Assembly: GCA_963921825.1 (NCBI GenBank)
Contig: OY997589.1
Location: 41,674,638 to 41,738,637, forward strand
Direction of reading: 5' to 3'
Source: Erodium maritimum
Taxonomy: Eukaryota > Streptophyta > Magnoliopsida > Geraniales > Geraniaceae
Length of the DNA: 64,000 bases
Shown here: positions 44,435-54,429 of the stretch, piece by piece
Layout of the letters: each line of letters opens with the position of its first letter
Position numbering within the stretch: position 1 is the stretch's first letter
Notes under the pieces: model-generated
The model's database searches: none
The model's input: the letters and a program-made list of their open reading frames with translations, nothing else
Told to the model about the DNA's origin: nothing
Made by a program: the position numbers and the translations under genes

Positions 44435-46118
44435 TGTTAGTCTTAGTGCCCGTAGTTCAATCCTAAATGTCCAAATGTATATATCATCGTTAGCAATAAA
44501 ATTAAAGCGGTTTTATATTACTTATATGTTGGAGTAATATATCGATGTGTGCTCTGATCTATGCCCACCATGCGAATAGAACCATAGATCGAGATAGATC
44601 ACACTCGATGGGTCCCTAGTCAACAAAGCTTCACTAAAAGCGACTAGTATGAAAGATGGTTCTTTATGGCTTACGTTCTGTTAGTCATTGGAATGGGATT
44701 CCGGAGTCTGATCATAGATATCATGTGGGACATGATATTGGACGACCCGCCCTGAATATGTGCCATAGATTAAGTCATGAACATATTCAGTGTTGTAGCT
44801 TGTCATGTATCCTTAGACCAAGGAGTCTTTGTGATCGCTATGTAGTCAACAACTGAGTTTGACCTGAGCCTAACGTTGTCCGTAACAGGGCTTCCATAAC
44901 GGCCAGGATTGGCTTGGGGACGGGCTACATGAGTGACACGAAAGGCGGCTAAGGGATTTATCCCTCATACTGAGGTATGGGAAAGATATCGGTTCTCGGC
45001 CGCTTGATCGAGAGTGACTGAAAGAATAGCATGACCATGCACATGATACTGGGTATCATATCTTCAATCATCTCACATATCAAGGAACAGTGATTGAGAA
45101 TAATAAGGATGACGGCTCTATGCCTTATCTCAATCAGGATATCGGAGATAAAAGGATAATGACAGGGACGACGGAGAGGTTAGAATCGACAGGGTCGATT
45201 CGTTATGTAGTGTCAGGCAATACTAAAGTCTCGTTAGTTTCCACTTAAATAGGATCAAGTAAAATGGGATTTTACGTTTATGTATTGACATGCATAAACC
45301 TAAGGGTCACACCGGAGGATGAAACTCATTGACACATATATGGAGAATGGCCAAAAGGGAGTTGTCTCGGGACATGACCAAAACTGGGTTTTGGGTCATG
45401 TGCCCGTAAGTGAATAGGACTTTACGGATCGAGACAAGGCTTGGAGTCTTGGGATTGATCGCGTCGGATAATGTTGGACATTTTCGGTATGGAAGGCTTG
45501 GAGGCGATAAGCGAATCACGGGACCTCGTTGGAAATGGCCACGGGCCATGTTCCAAGAGGCCCATGAAAGGCCCATGCAACCAAGGCTCATGGAACTAAT
45601 TAATCAAGTCTTGATTAATTAGTACTAAGTAAGCAAGACAAGGATTAAGGTGTTGGTGATTCACCACCTAACCCAATCTTGTCTTGCCATACTTTGTCCT
45701 ATTTACACCTTACTTGACACCATACTTATCCCATGCCTTTAGTTGGACAAGTATGTGTTTTGTTATGTTTAAGTCATCTTTTTTCAACATAACAAACACA
45801 AGACAAGAATAGGAAACACATTTTCTCTCCCTCTTCCATGGCCATTTCGGGTTTGGCTAGTTTCCACCTCCATTTTTGTGTTCTTGAGTCCTCAAAGAGA
45901 AGAACTACGTGGCTTTGATTCCCATGTGGATACGTAGGCGTCTTGGAGACTCAAGCCAATCATTCGCTAACCGGTGTTCTTGTGGTAAGAAATAGTGCTG
46001 AATTTTTTTCTTGTGAATCCATTCTTTGTTAGTTGTTTCATGGTTTGATCGTCTCTTGGTTTTCATTGATTTTCCGCTGCGAGTTGGTTCATCTCCAACC
46101 CTACCTCGAGACCCAACA
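44435..46118 (+). mobile_element. Solo LTR (1684 bp), copy 2
   Basis: Same family as 15025-16700 but in the opposite orientation. It runs from TGTTAGTCTTAGTGCCCG to GAGACCCAACA and is flanked by the exact duplication CGAAC (44430-44434, 46119-46123). The two copies diverge by scattered substitutions and a few indels, so they are independent insertions and not a duplication of the locus. Confidence 0.92.
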
Positions 46119-46400
46119 CGAACAAACAGCAATTTCTTCTCTTGGTCATTTTTATCGACATGTATCATTTCTTTCTCTGACCATATTTATTTTAGTCCGA
46201 GCATTCAGTCTCTTCCCGCTCTAACTACGGGGGACTGTTAGACTATAATTAGAATTGATGTATAGGTATGCTTCTTCACTAGATTCAATGTATAGGGACA
46301 TTAATGTCGTACTAGTATTCTAGTCATTTACGTACTCTACCGCTATATATACCGAAATTGTAATGCAAATATCAATGAGAATTATCAGTCTTTCTGATAC

Positions 46401-47417
46401 GTTCAGAAGGGGGTAGTGCAGTAGCGTCTTGGGATACTGATACAATTAGTTTGATCTGAAAGTTGGGTGGAGCGGACCCATTTTCGGATTGATACTGTAG
46501 TAGACTGGATATTCCTCTAAGATGTCAGCGTGCGCCGCCCTTCCTAAAATGATAACAGTAGGGCTCCTAAACACGGAATTGTTGACCCCCCAAAAGGTAG
46601 AGAGGCATCTTGCCGGATCTTGATGGAACCTTCTCCACCTTACGTTTGATGGGGAGGTGATAGCAACCGACCCCCCACTGGACCGCCTAAGACTCATTCG
46701 GCGAGATGAGGGTGCTTAACTCCCCCCCCCCCCCCCCCCCCCCCGCCGCTGCAATTGACGCTCGTCCCTATCTTTTAGTGCATGGGCCTGAGTATTAACC
46801 TCCATTGGCCCACGACCCATTGAGGGAGGATGGAATCCCATCCCCTCACTACTACGATCCGGTTGCCTAATCGGTTCCCTATCTTCGCACCGTCGCCATA
46901 AACCAAGATGGTCGGTGACTATTTGCCACACCGGATACCAGATCCCATGGTGGACACAAAAACCAACATGCCCATAACAACCGTTCGACAGGCAGGGGTT
47001 ACAGTGAATGGTGGACCTTGATCCGACCAGCTCCATCATCGATCGGTCCAGACGACCAGATCGCAGATCATCGATACTCAAAATCGATAAAAATGGAAGG
47101 GAACGCGAGGAAGCCTTCCTTAAGCCTTCGTAGAAGCCGTCGCACGAGGAGGCACAACCTAACAGCGCCATCGACAGATAACTACCTGAAACCGCCGCCC
47201 CAAACACGTCTATCGTGGACATATTGCTACGAGGCATTCTTTCCCTATCTTAAAACGTCTATGCCGTCTTTCTTCCGTAGAACCCAACTTATCAATAATC
47301 ATCCACCACTGCCCCATTGCCCCAACTAAACAACCCTGAAAATTTTTCGGCCAACACTTCGTATGAAGCTAACACCACACATGTAGTTAACACCCTACCC
47401 CCTGAGGAAGATCAAGC
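46401..47417 (-). repeat. Diverged non-LTR-like repeat, minus strand
   Basis: On the minus strand 46697-46446 can be read as MSLRRSSGGSV...WRRFHQDPARCLST. It resembles the reading at 35828 (MSPWRSRKG...WRWFHHQPTRFSPT) in the retroposon upstream of NDPK1. A second minus frame (47237-46716) ends in a glycine run coded by a 23-base C tract (46722-46744). No family could be named and no ends were found. Confidence 0.4.
46722..46744. repeat. Homopolymer run of 23 C
   Basis: Uninterrupted C run. Runs of this length are unstable and also prone to length errors in assemblies, so nearby reading frames are unreliable. Confidence 0.9.
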
Positions 47418-47517
47418 TAAGAGCATGTACAACGGACCGGCCCTGAGGCTCGGCTCGCGTTTTTGCGGGCCGCAGGACGTGGGCCGTACTTTTGTGGGAC
47501 GGCTTTTATGTGTCCCG

Positions 47518-48943
47518 TGTAATAACCACTTCTGGTCAACGTCAGTCAAACCTGCGAAAAACAGGAAAATTTAAAATTTTTGAGACAAACACTTAACTTA
47601 ACCTAAATTGACCCCGAGGGTCATACCAGACTTAAGTTTACCCCGTTATCGACCAAAATGAGTTCCAGGGAACTCAGGGCAACTTTCTGATCAATTTGGG
47701 AAATGTTGACTTTTCGCTGGAAAAGTCAACCGAGCGACGTTTTGGTCCATTCGAGGGCCGTTTTGGATCCAAAAAGATTAGTCGTCGTCGCAGCGGTCTT
47801 AGTTGAGCCGTTTCCTTGTAGCCGTCAAGTTTCGTAATTTCTTGGGAAAAGTGCCCGTTCGGGGCCCGAAACGTCCGATTTTCGCGAATCTGATTGGAAA
47901 ATATCAAGTAGATTGTTGAGCCCGTGTTTTACTGTTGGTTTTTTGGGATGGCCGTGAGTGTCGTGGGGTTGTTGAGCCCGAGTCTTGACCGTTGGTGTGT
48001 CTTGAGTGGCCGTGAGTGCCCGTGGGGTTGTTGAACGCGAGTCTTGACCGTTGGTGTGTCTTGGGTGGCCGTGAGTGCCCGTGGGGTTGTTGAACCCGAG
48101 TCTTGACTGTTGAGGTGTCTTGAGTGGCCTTGAGTGCCTGTGTGTTTGAACTTTCCTGTGATTGTGATTGTGGTTACCTGAAGTTGTGAGTTCGAAAGGT
48201 CGACAGCCTGATCCGACTTAGTGTCGATGAACTGCGATAGGTCGACAGCCTGATCCGACTTAGTGTCGATGAACTGCGATAGGTCGACAGCCTGATCCGA
48301 CTTAGTGTCGATGAATTGCGATAGGTCGACAGCCTGATCCGACTTCGTGTCGAGGAATTGCGATAGGTCGATCCTTGACCTGATTGAGATTGGTTATTGA
48401 GCAGCTGGTGTGCGATCCTTTGTGATCTTGTTTGGCGTTGTATAGTCTTTCTGTCGTGTCCTTGGAGGAGGTCGTCGATAGTTGTGTCGGGTCTACATTA
48501 CTTTGTCAAGTGTTGAATCTGTTGAGGAAGGTAACGGGTTGTGGGTCAGTTGAGTACTTGAGTTGGGGACTTTAGTCCCGGTGTTGGGTTTGGTTGTGGT
48601 GTTACTGGCTTTATCTACTATTTATGCCATAGTCAGTCTGTTATTCGTGGTGGTGAGCGAACGCTCACCCCTAGCTGCTTTTCCTACATGTACTGATCAC
48701 CGGACGGACTAGGTTAGCTCTTGAAGCTTGTAGAGCTAGGAGCGGAGTCTGGTCTTTATTTTGTTGAGTCTAGTGACGGATATTGTACCTCGTCCACTTG
48801 TTGGGACGTTTTTGTATTGTAAATACTATTATTTTTGATAACTAAATGGAAATTTCAGAGTTTTTATTCAAAACAGGTTTCAAGTGTTTTATGTTTTAAA
48901 TGTTCGCGTTCCGAGTTCGGTTTACTGAAATTGGGGCGTGACA
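47518..48943 (+). mobile_element. Tekay-type solo LTR D1 (1426 bp)
   Basis: TGTAATAACCACT to GAAATTGGGGCGTGACA, flanked by the duplication TCCCG (47513-47517, 48944-48948). It is shorter than D2 because of internal loss. It carries the palindrome GGTGAGCG-AA-CGCTCACC (48652-48669). No coding sequence. Confidence 0.92.
48198..48365 (+). repeat. 42-bp minisatellite in D1
   Basis: Four nearly identical units of GGTCGACAGCCTGATCCGAC followed by TTAGTGTCGATGAACTGCGATA. Each unit can form CGAC/GTCG with a five-base loop. Confidence 0.9.
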
Positions 48944-48948
48944 TCCCG

Positions 48949-49210
48949 CGTCCCGTAAAAACGAAGGCTGGGCCGAGGCCCGCGTCCCACGTCCCACAAC
49001 CACGGGACGGGCCGAGGCCAACGTCCCGCGTCCGGCTTTGGTCCAATCTCATGCTGCCACGTATCCCCGACCGTTGGCTAACGACTCTTTTTTTTAAATT
49101 CAAAATTCCTACATTTTACCCCTATAAATACCCTCCCCCCAACTCCTTTCTCAAACCACAAATTCTATACAAATTTCATTTCTATATTTCGATACAAAAT
49201 CACCGACGAT
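48949..49210 (+). other. Harbinger leader region between D1 and D2
   Basis: About 260 bp of Harbinger sequence with a TATAAATA motif (49123-49130) and a pyrimidine-rich stretch, plausible as the promoter and 5' leader of the transposon's genes. No complete second Harbinger ORF (the MYB-like protein) is visible. Confidence 0.4.
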
Positions 49211-49215
49211 AAGGG

Positions 49216-52200
49216 TGTCACGCCCCAATTTCAGTAAAACGGACTCGAGACGCGAACATTTAAAATAAGAAAACACCTTGAAACCTTTTCCATTTAAACA
49301 CTTTAAAATACATCATTTGTTCAACAAAAATAATAATTACAACTTAAAACACGTCCCAACAAGTGGACTAAAAACGAGGTATCCGTCGCTAGACTCAAAA
49401 CACCCAGAAACCCGCTTCAAGCTCTTCAAGCTTCAGAAGCTCACCTAGTCCAGACTACGAACGGTACCTGTAGGAAAAGCAGCTAGGGGTGAGCGTTCGC
49501 TCACCACCGCGAATAACAGACTGACTACGGCATAATTAGTAGACAAAGCAGGTAACACCAACAACAACTCAACACCGGGGAAACACCATCCCCAACCCAA
49601 GTACTCTAACTTACAAACACCCACGGTGACCTTCCTCGAACGACTCAACACTCAACCATGTAAGTAGACCCGACACAACAATTGACGACCTCTCCCAAGG
49701 ACTCAAACGACAACTACACAACACCAAACAGATCACAAAGGATCGCACACCAAACAAGATCACAAAGGATCGCATACCAGCTGCTCAGTAACCTCTCCCA
49801 CTCACACGAACACGGATCAGGCTAGCCAAAGAATGCTTACAACCTGTGATACTCAAACTCGGACCAGGCCAGCCAAAGAATGCTTGCAACCTATGTTACT
49901 CAAACTCGGACCAGGCCAGCCAAAGAATGCTTGCAACCTGTGTTACTCGAACTGTGTCAGGCCAGCCAAAGAATGCTTGCAACCCGTTGATACTCAAACT
50001 TGGTCAGGCCAGCCAAAGAATGCTTGCAACCTACCGGGATCCGCAATCACAATCACAATCACAATCACAATCACACGCAAATTCATCAACCAGTAACAAC
50101 ACAAGTTCAACACTCACAAGCACTCATGGCCACCAAGACACCAACAGTAAAACTCGAACTCAACAGCCCCACAGGCACTCACGGCCTCCCAAGACACACC
50201 GACAGTAAGACACGGACTCAAAAACCCCACAGGCACTCACGGCCTCCCAAGACACCAACCATAAGACACGCTTGCAACTTACCGAGACTCTAACTCGTAA
50301 GCCAGCTAAAGGAAGCTTGCAACCCCCCCGAGACTCTAACTCGGTCAGGCCAGCCAAAGACACCAACCTTAGTACACGGGCCCTCAAGGCCACCCAAAAC
50401 ACCAACAATTGACTACGGGCTCTCATGGCCACCCAAGACACCAATTCAAATACACGGGCTCTCAAGGCCACCCAAACTCAATCAATAAATAATACGGGCT
50501 CTCAAGGCCACCCAGAACTCGATAATAAAATACGGGCTCTCAAGGCCACCCAAACTCGATAATAAAATACGGGCTCTCAAGGCCACCCAAACTCAATCAA
50601 TAAATAATATGGGCTCTCAAGGCCACCCAGAACTCGATAATAAAATACGGGCTCTCAAGGCCACCCAAGACACCAAATAAGCAATCAACCTCCGGCTTAA
50701 CCAAGCCTCCAACAGTCCTAACATCAACAGTTTCACAATCAACCTCCGGGCATGGTCATATGCCTCCAGTACTCCTAATATCGATAAGTTCACAAACAAC
50801 CTCCGGGCATGGTCATATGCCTCCAGTAAAACAATTAACGCTAAGTTCTCTGCTCCTACGACACTACTAAGTGTCACATGCTTTTCTCAATAATTACCAA
50901 GTTCCCGTAACATGCTTTTCTGATAAACGCTACAACCCCGTATCATGCTTTTCTAGTATTTAAATTAAACCTACTCAACCCACGACACCCCGGTGTCACA
51001 TGCAAATCTACTGTTAACTTTCCCTAGTCAGGGCCGAGATCCGGCTACTTTTCCCTACCTCGTGCGTGTTCTCCCAAAAGCCAAACCACGAGCTCCGGTG
51101 ATGATCTCAGTCACTCACCCAGCTTTCCCTTGCCTCGGTCCGTGGCACGATCTAAAGGAACACAATTTAAGGTCACTAAACAACTCGCAGGAATAAACCG
51201 AAAACCAATAAACTCGATGCCCAAACTTAACCACGAAAATGTCGATCACTCCCAAACTTCCCAATTACTCGACATTGTTGATAAAGGACCCGTAAAGGCC
51301 CGATTCGCCCGACATGGCGAATCTGCCCGGGTTTTGTTAATTGCCTTCCGGGGCTCCAAAAGCCCCCGTTTTCGTTTCTACGGCCTTAGAATATTTCAAG
51401 GAACCCAACGCACTTGACGGAATTGAATTCCGACTTCTAAGTCAATTAATTAACGTTTAAAGTTTCCAAAACCCGTTAATTACAACTTCTCCAATTTAAT
51501 TCCAAATTTCGATTCGATTAAGGATAAATGGTCCGGGGAACGTTTTAAATCACCCGAACGATAAAACCCGAGCACCCGAGCATGTGGGCCCCACCCACAC
51601 TACTTGGCCGAGACCTTAGGGTTTAAGGGGAGGCTCGGCCACCATGTGGTGGCTGCTGCCAGCTCCGGCCAGCCACCTCATGGCCGGCCGGCCACCACCC
51701 ACGGTGGCCGGAGCTCCTCCCGAGCCTCCGGTCACCGGAAAACGTGAAATTAAACCCCCAAACACCTCTAAAGCGTCTCCAACACCTCCCCACACTCTAC
51801 ACAACCCTAAGCCTTAGTTTATACTCAAACCCTAGCTTCCAAGAAAATAACCAAAACGAGAATCGGTTCGGGTATTACCGTAGAGGAGAACGAGGGGAAC
51901 GGGATTGCTCTTTTCTTTGACTCGATCCAAGGGCTCGATAACAAACCCTAGCTCAACCTCCCTTCTTCTCTCTTCTTCTCCTTCTCCTTCTCTCTCTAAA
52001 ACCTCTCTTCTTCTTTCTATTTTAAAACAACTAATACAAAACCCATTTTTCTCTCCCTTATTACCCCATAATCGGCCAACACTCCCATCCACACCTTTTC
52101 CCCCCAAAATTTACACCACCATATAATTGACAAGTGTCAAGGTGGGTCCCACACCTTTTTGGAAAATATCTAGTTGATATTTTCCAATCAGATTCGCGAA

Positions 52201-52564
52201 AAACGGACGTTTCGGGCCCCGAACGGGCACTTTTCCCAAGAAATTACGAAACTTGGCGGGCCACAAGGAAACGGCTCAACTAAGACCACTGCGATGACGG
52301 TTAAGCTTTTCGGATCCAAAACGGTCCTCGAATGGACCAAAACGTCGCTCGGTTGACTTTTCCAGCGAAAAGTCAACATTTCCCAAATTGATCAGAAAGT
52401 TGCCCTGAGTCCCCCGTAACTCACTTTGGTCAATAACGGGGTCAACATAAGTCCGGTATGACTCTCGGGGTCATTTTAGGTTCATTAAGTGTCCGTCTTA
52501 ATTTTTTTTAAATTTTCCTGTTTTTCGCAGGTTTGACTGGCGTTGACCGGGAGTGGTTATTACA
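49216..52564 (-). mobile_element. Tekay-type solo LTR D2 (3349 bp)
   Basis: On the minus strand TGTAATAACCACTCCCGG to GGGGCGTGACA, flanked by AAGGG (49211-49215, 52565-52569). Same family as D1 in the opposite orientation and longer. It contains several arrays: a unit of about 47 bp (CCAGGCCAGCCAAAGAATGC..., 49812-50035), (AATCAC)n at 50045-50075, and a unit of about 37 bp (ATACGGGCTCTCAAGGCCAC..., 50385-50675). The same 3' palindrome is at 49488-49505. Confidence 0.92.
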
Positions 52565-52653
52565 AAGGGTCCGACATATAAGGAGTTGGCAACCCAAATG
52601 CGGTACTTGAGGAACGAGTCCGACGAAGGATTGAGAAGGGCATACAAAGATCA

Positions 52654-53736
52654 ATGCCAAGGATCAACGCTCTGAGGGAGAGGCTCATCCGTGGGAAACC
52701 AATGCAACGACAGATTAACAGAGGTCGTGTAGAAGCCCACGACCAATTAATGAGGTACTGTTTTGTCGATCAACCCATATATGGCCCAGATATGTTTAGG
52801 CGTCGGTTCCGTATGTGCAAACCACTTTTTCAACGGATTATGGACAAGATCAAGGAACACGACAATTACTTCGTTCAGAAGTATGATGCGGCCTCACGCT
52901 CGGGCTTATCAATGGAACAGAAGTGCAGCGCCGCGATACGGATGCTTGCGTATGGGTGCTCGGTCGATTCATTCGACGAAACTCTGGACATTGGGGTAAG
53001 AACCATACTTGAATGTTTACGTAAGTTTTTCAAGGCCGTCATTGAGGTATTTGGAGCCGAGTACAAGCGTCCACCCACACCGGCTGACATGGAGCGCTTA
53101 CTCCGAGAAGGGTACAACCGAGGGTTCTACGAAATGGATGGGAGTCTTGACTGCATGCATTGGGAGTGGAAGAATTGCCCAACCGCAGAGCAGGGAGCCA
53201 GTAGACGAGGAGATCACAACGGGGTAAGTACCGTTATGCTTGAAGTTGTAGCATCCCGTGATTTATGGATTTGGCATGCTTTTTTCGGGATGGCTGGCTC
53301 GAACAACGTCCTCAACAACAACCACTTATTCCAAGACGCTTAATACGACCGTGAGCTTGGAATGGAGTACCATATCAACGAGTATCTGTACGACCGAACT
53401 TATTACTTGGTGGACAGCATTTACCCATCATGTGGACGGTGCGTGAAGAGTATTCGGCATCCCTACTCGCCCAAAGAGAAGTTGTTTGCTAAATGTCAAG
53501 AAGGTGCTCCGAAAGATATTGAAAGGGCTTTTGGAGTACTTCAAGCAAGGTGGCACATCATTTCTCGTCTCGCTCGTGTTTGGAGCAAACACACTTTGGA
53601 TGATACCATGCACACTTGCATCATTCTACACAACATGATTGTAGAAGATGAACGCCACCGGTGTGAATATGGAGATAAGGAGTTGTTGTACGCGCAACCT
53701 CCAAAAATCCCGAATTGGACACCACCAGAACGATGA
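52654..53736 (+). pseudogene. Harbinger (DDE_Tnp_4-type) transposase, inactive
   Basis: The protein cuts and joins transposon ends. Start MPRINALRERLIRGK, about 360 residues, near full length. Conserved blocks: YCSxxxF-like helix region (RRRFRMCKPLFQRI), DGSLDCMHWEWKNCP with the first catalytic Asp, VASRDLWIWHAFFG, and DIERAFGVLQARW with the catalytic Glu. C-terminal block CIILHNMIVEDER. In relatives the second Asp lies in SNND(I/L)N; here the text reads SNNVLNNN, so that Asp is missing. An in-frame TAA (53341-53343) follows. It is dead on two counts, but the rest of the frame is open to 53736. Confidence 0.9.
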
Positions 53737-53739
53737 CAC

Positions 53740-54172
53740 CGAGGAGGGCCATTGCAATTCCAACAACGAGTGGATGTTCAACACAGTGTCACAAGTCATC
53801 AGACTCACAAGCAACTACAACATGATCTTATTGAGCACCTATGGGGTCTATATGTAGCTGGTTTCAATGCCAACGTTTAGTTTGATGCTCCTATTCGGGA
53901 ATAAATAAAATTATCTGTTTTTATTTACTTGATCATGATTTTTTATTGTCATTGTTTATTGTTTTAATTTTATTTAAATTTTATATAATTTAAAATGTTT
54001 AGATAAAGAATTAAATAAAACAGCAAAATATCAATTAATTAACCACTCAGCATCCAGTCAGCATCCACTAACAACACAAGCCTCACATACAAGCCTCTCA
54101 TTGTAAAACACCCACTATTCTGAAACCTGGGTCCCACTATTTTGTCCAGTCAACATGTGAGCCTTACATACG
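53740..54172 (+). other. Harbinger 3' region
   Basis: AT-rich sequence after the transposase, with repeated GCATCC and CAAGCCTC/GAGCCTTACATAC motifs like subterminal Harbinger sequence. Element C inserted at AGCCT (54173-54177). Confidence 0.5.
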
Positions 54173-54261
54173 AGCCTTGTAAAACCCGCTTCGTTTCTTT
54201 AAGGTATTAATTTGAAAACGAAAAAAAAAGAAACCTTAGGGTAAGTTTTTGAAACGAGTGC

Positions 54262-54292
<31 letters not shown>

Positions 54293-54397
54293 AGCAGGTC
54301 TGGACCAGGCCAGGCGCGCAGGCCCAACCCAGCCCAGCCACCCTCGGCCCGGTTGTCCCCTGAGGCCCAAAAAGGGGCTGGCCCAAAACCCACCCCC

Positions 54398-54429
54398 TTT
54401 ATAAGACTGAAACCCTAGGGTTTCAGTCT
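54398..54429 (+). promoter_or_regulatory. LTR C core promoter: TATA box and telo-box palindrome
   Basis: TTTATAAG (54398-54405), overlapping a perfect 26-bp palindrome (54404-54429) centred on AAACCCTAGGGTTT. It is followed by a TC-rich start-like region (TCTCATTTTCTCTCAG). An identical copy is at 62898-62929 in the 3' LTR. Telo-boxes (AAACCCTA) are known control elements of plant ribosomal-protein and cell-cycle genes. Confidence 0.65.

Larger units (their letters stand above)
39068..46395 (+). mobile_element. Gutted copia-like element with 160-bp LTRs
   Basis: The 5' LTR 39068-39227 (TGTTAGACTATG...AGTCTTTCA) and 3' LTR 46236-46395 are near-identical and flanked by GATAC (39063-39067, 46396-46400). 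TGGTATCAGAGC (39228-39239) is the primer-binding site, and a purine-rich GGGGGAC stretch precedes the 3' LTR. The original interior survives only at 39240-39335, about 43577-44434 and 46124-46235, and I see no gag-pol domain in it. All the rest is later insertions. It is either a non-autonomous derivative or a deletion product. The short LTRs with a Met primer site fit Ty1/copia or TRIM-like elements. Confidence 0.85.
47421..54172 (+). mobile_element. PIF/Harbinger DNA transposon, right end not in view
   Basis: The left end GAGCATGTACAACGGACC is preceded by TAA (47418-47420), the 3-bp target typical of Harbinger. The element is broken by D1 (47518-48943), D2 (49216-52564) and Tekay-like element C (from 54178). 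Its own parts are 47421-47517, 48949-49215, 52570-54172 and probably sequence beyond the window, since no matching right terminus occurs before 54178. The transposase at 52654-53736 identifies the superfamily. Confidence 0.75.

Noticed and set aside
44528-46118. LTR start at TGTTGGAG (44528) instead of 44435
   Set aside because: That start gives no target-site duplication. Starting at TGTTAG gives perfect duplications in both copies.
48190-50680. Tandem arrays in D1 and D2 as CRISPR-like repeats
   Set aside because: The units are contiguous without unique spacers, lie in plant LTRs, and there are no cas genes.
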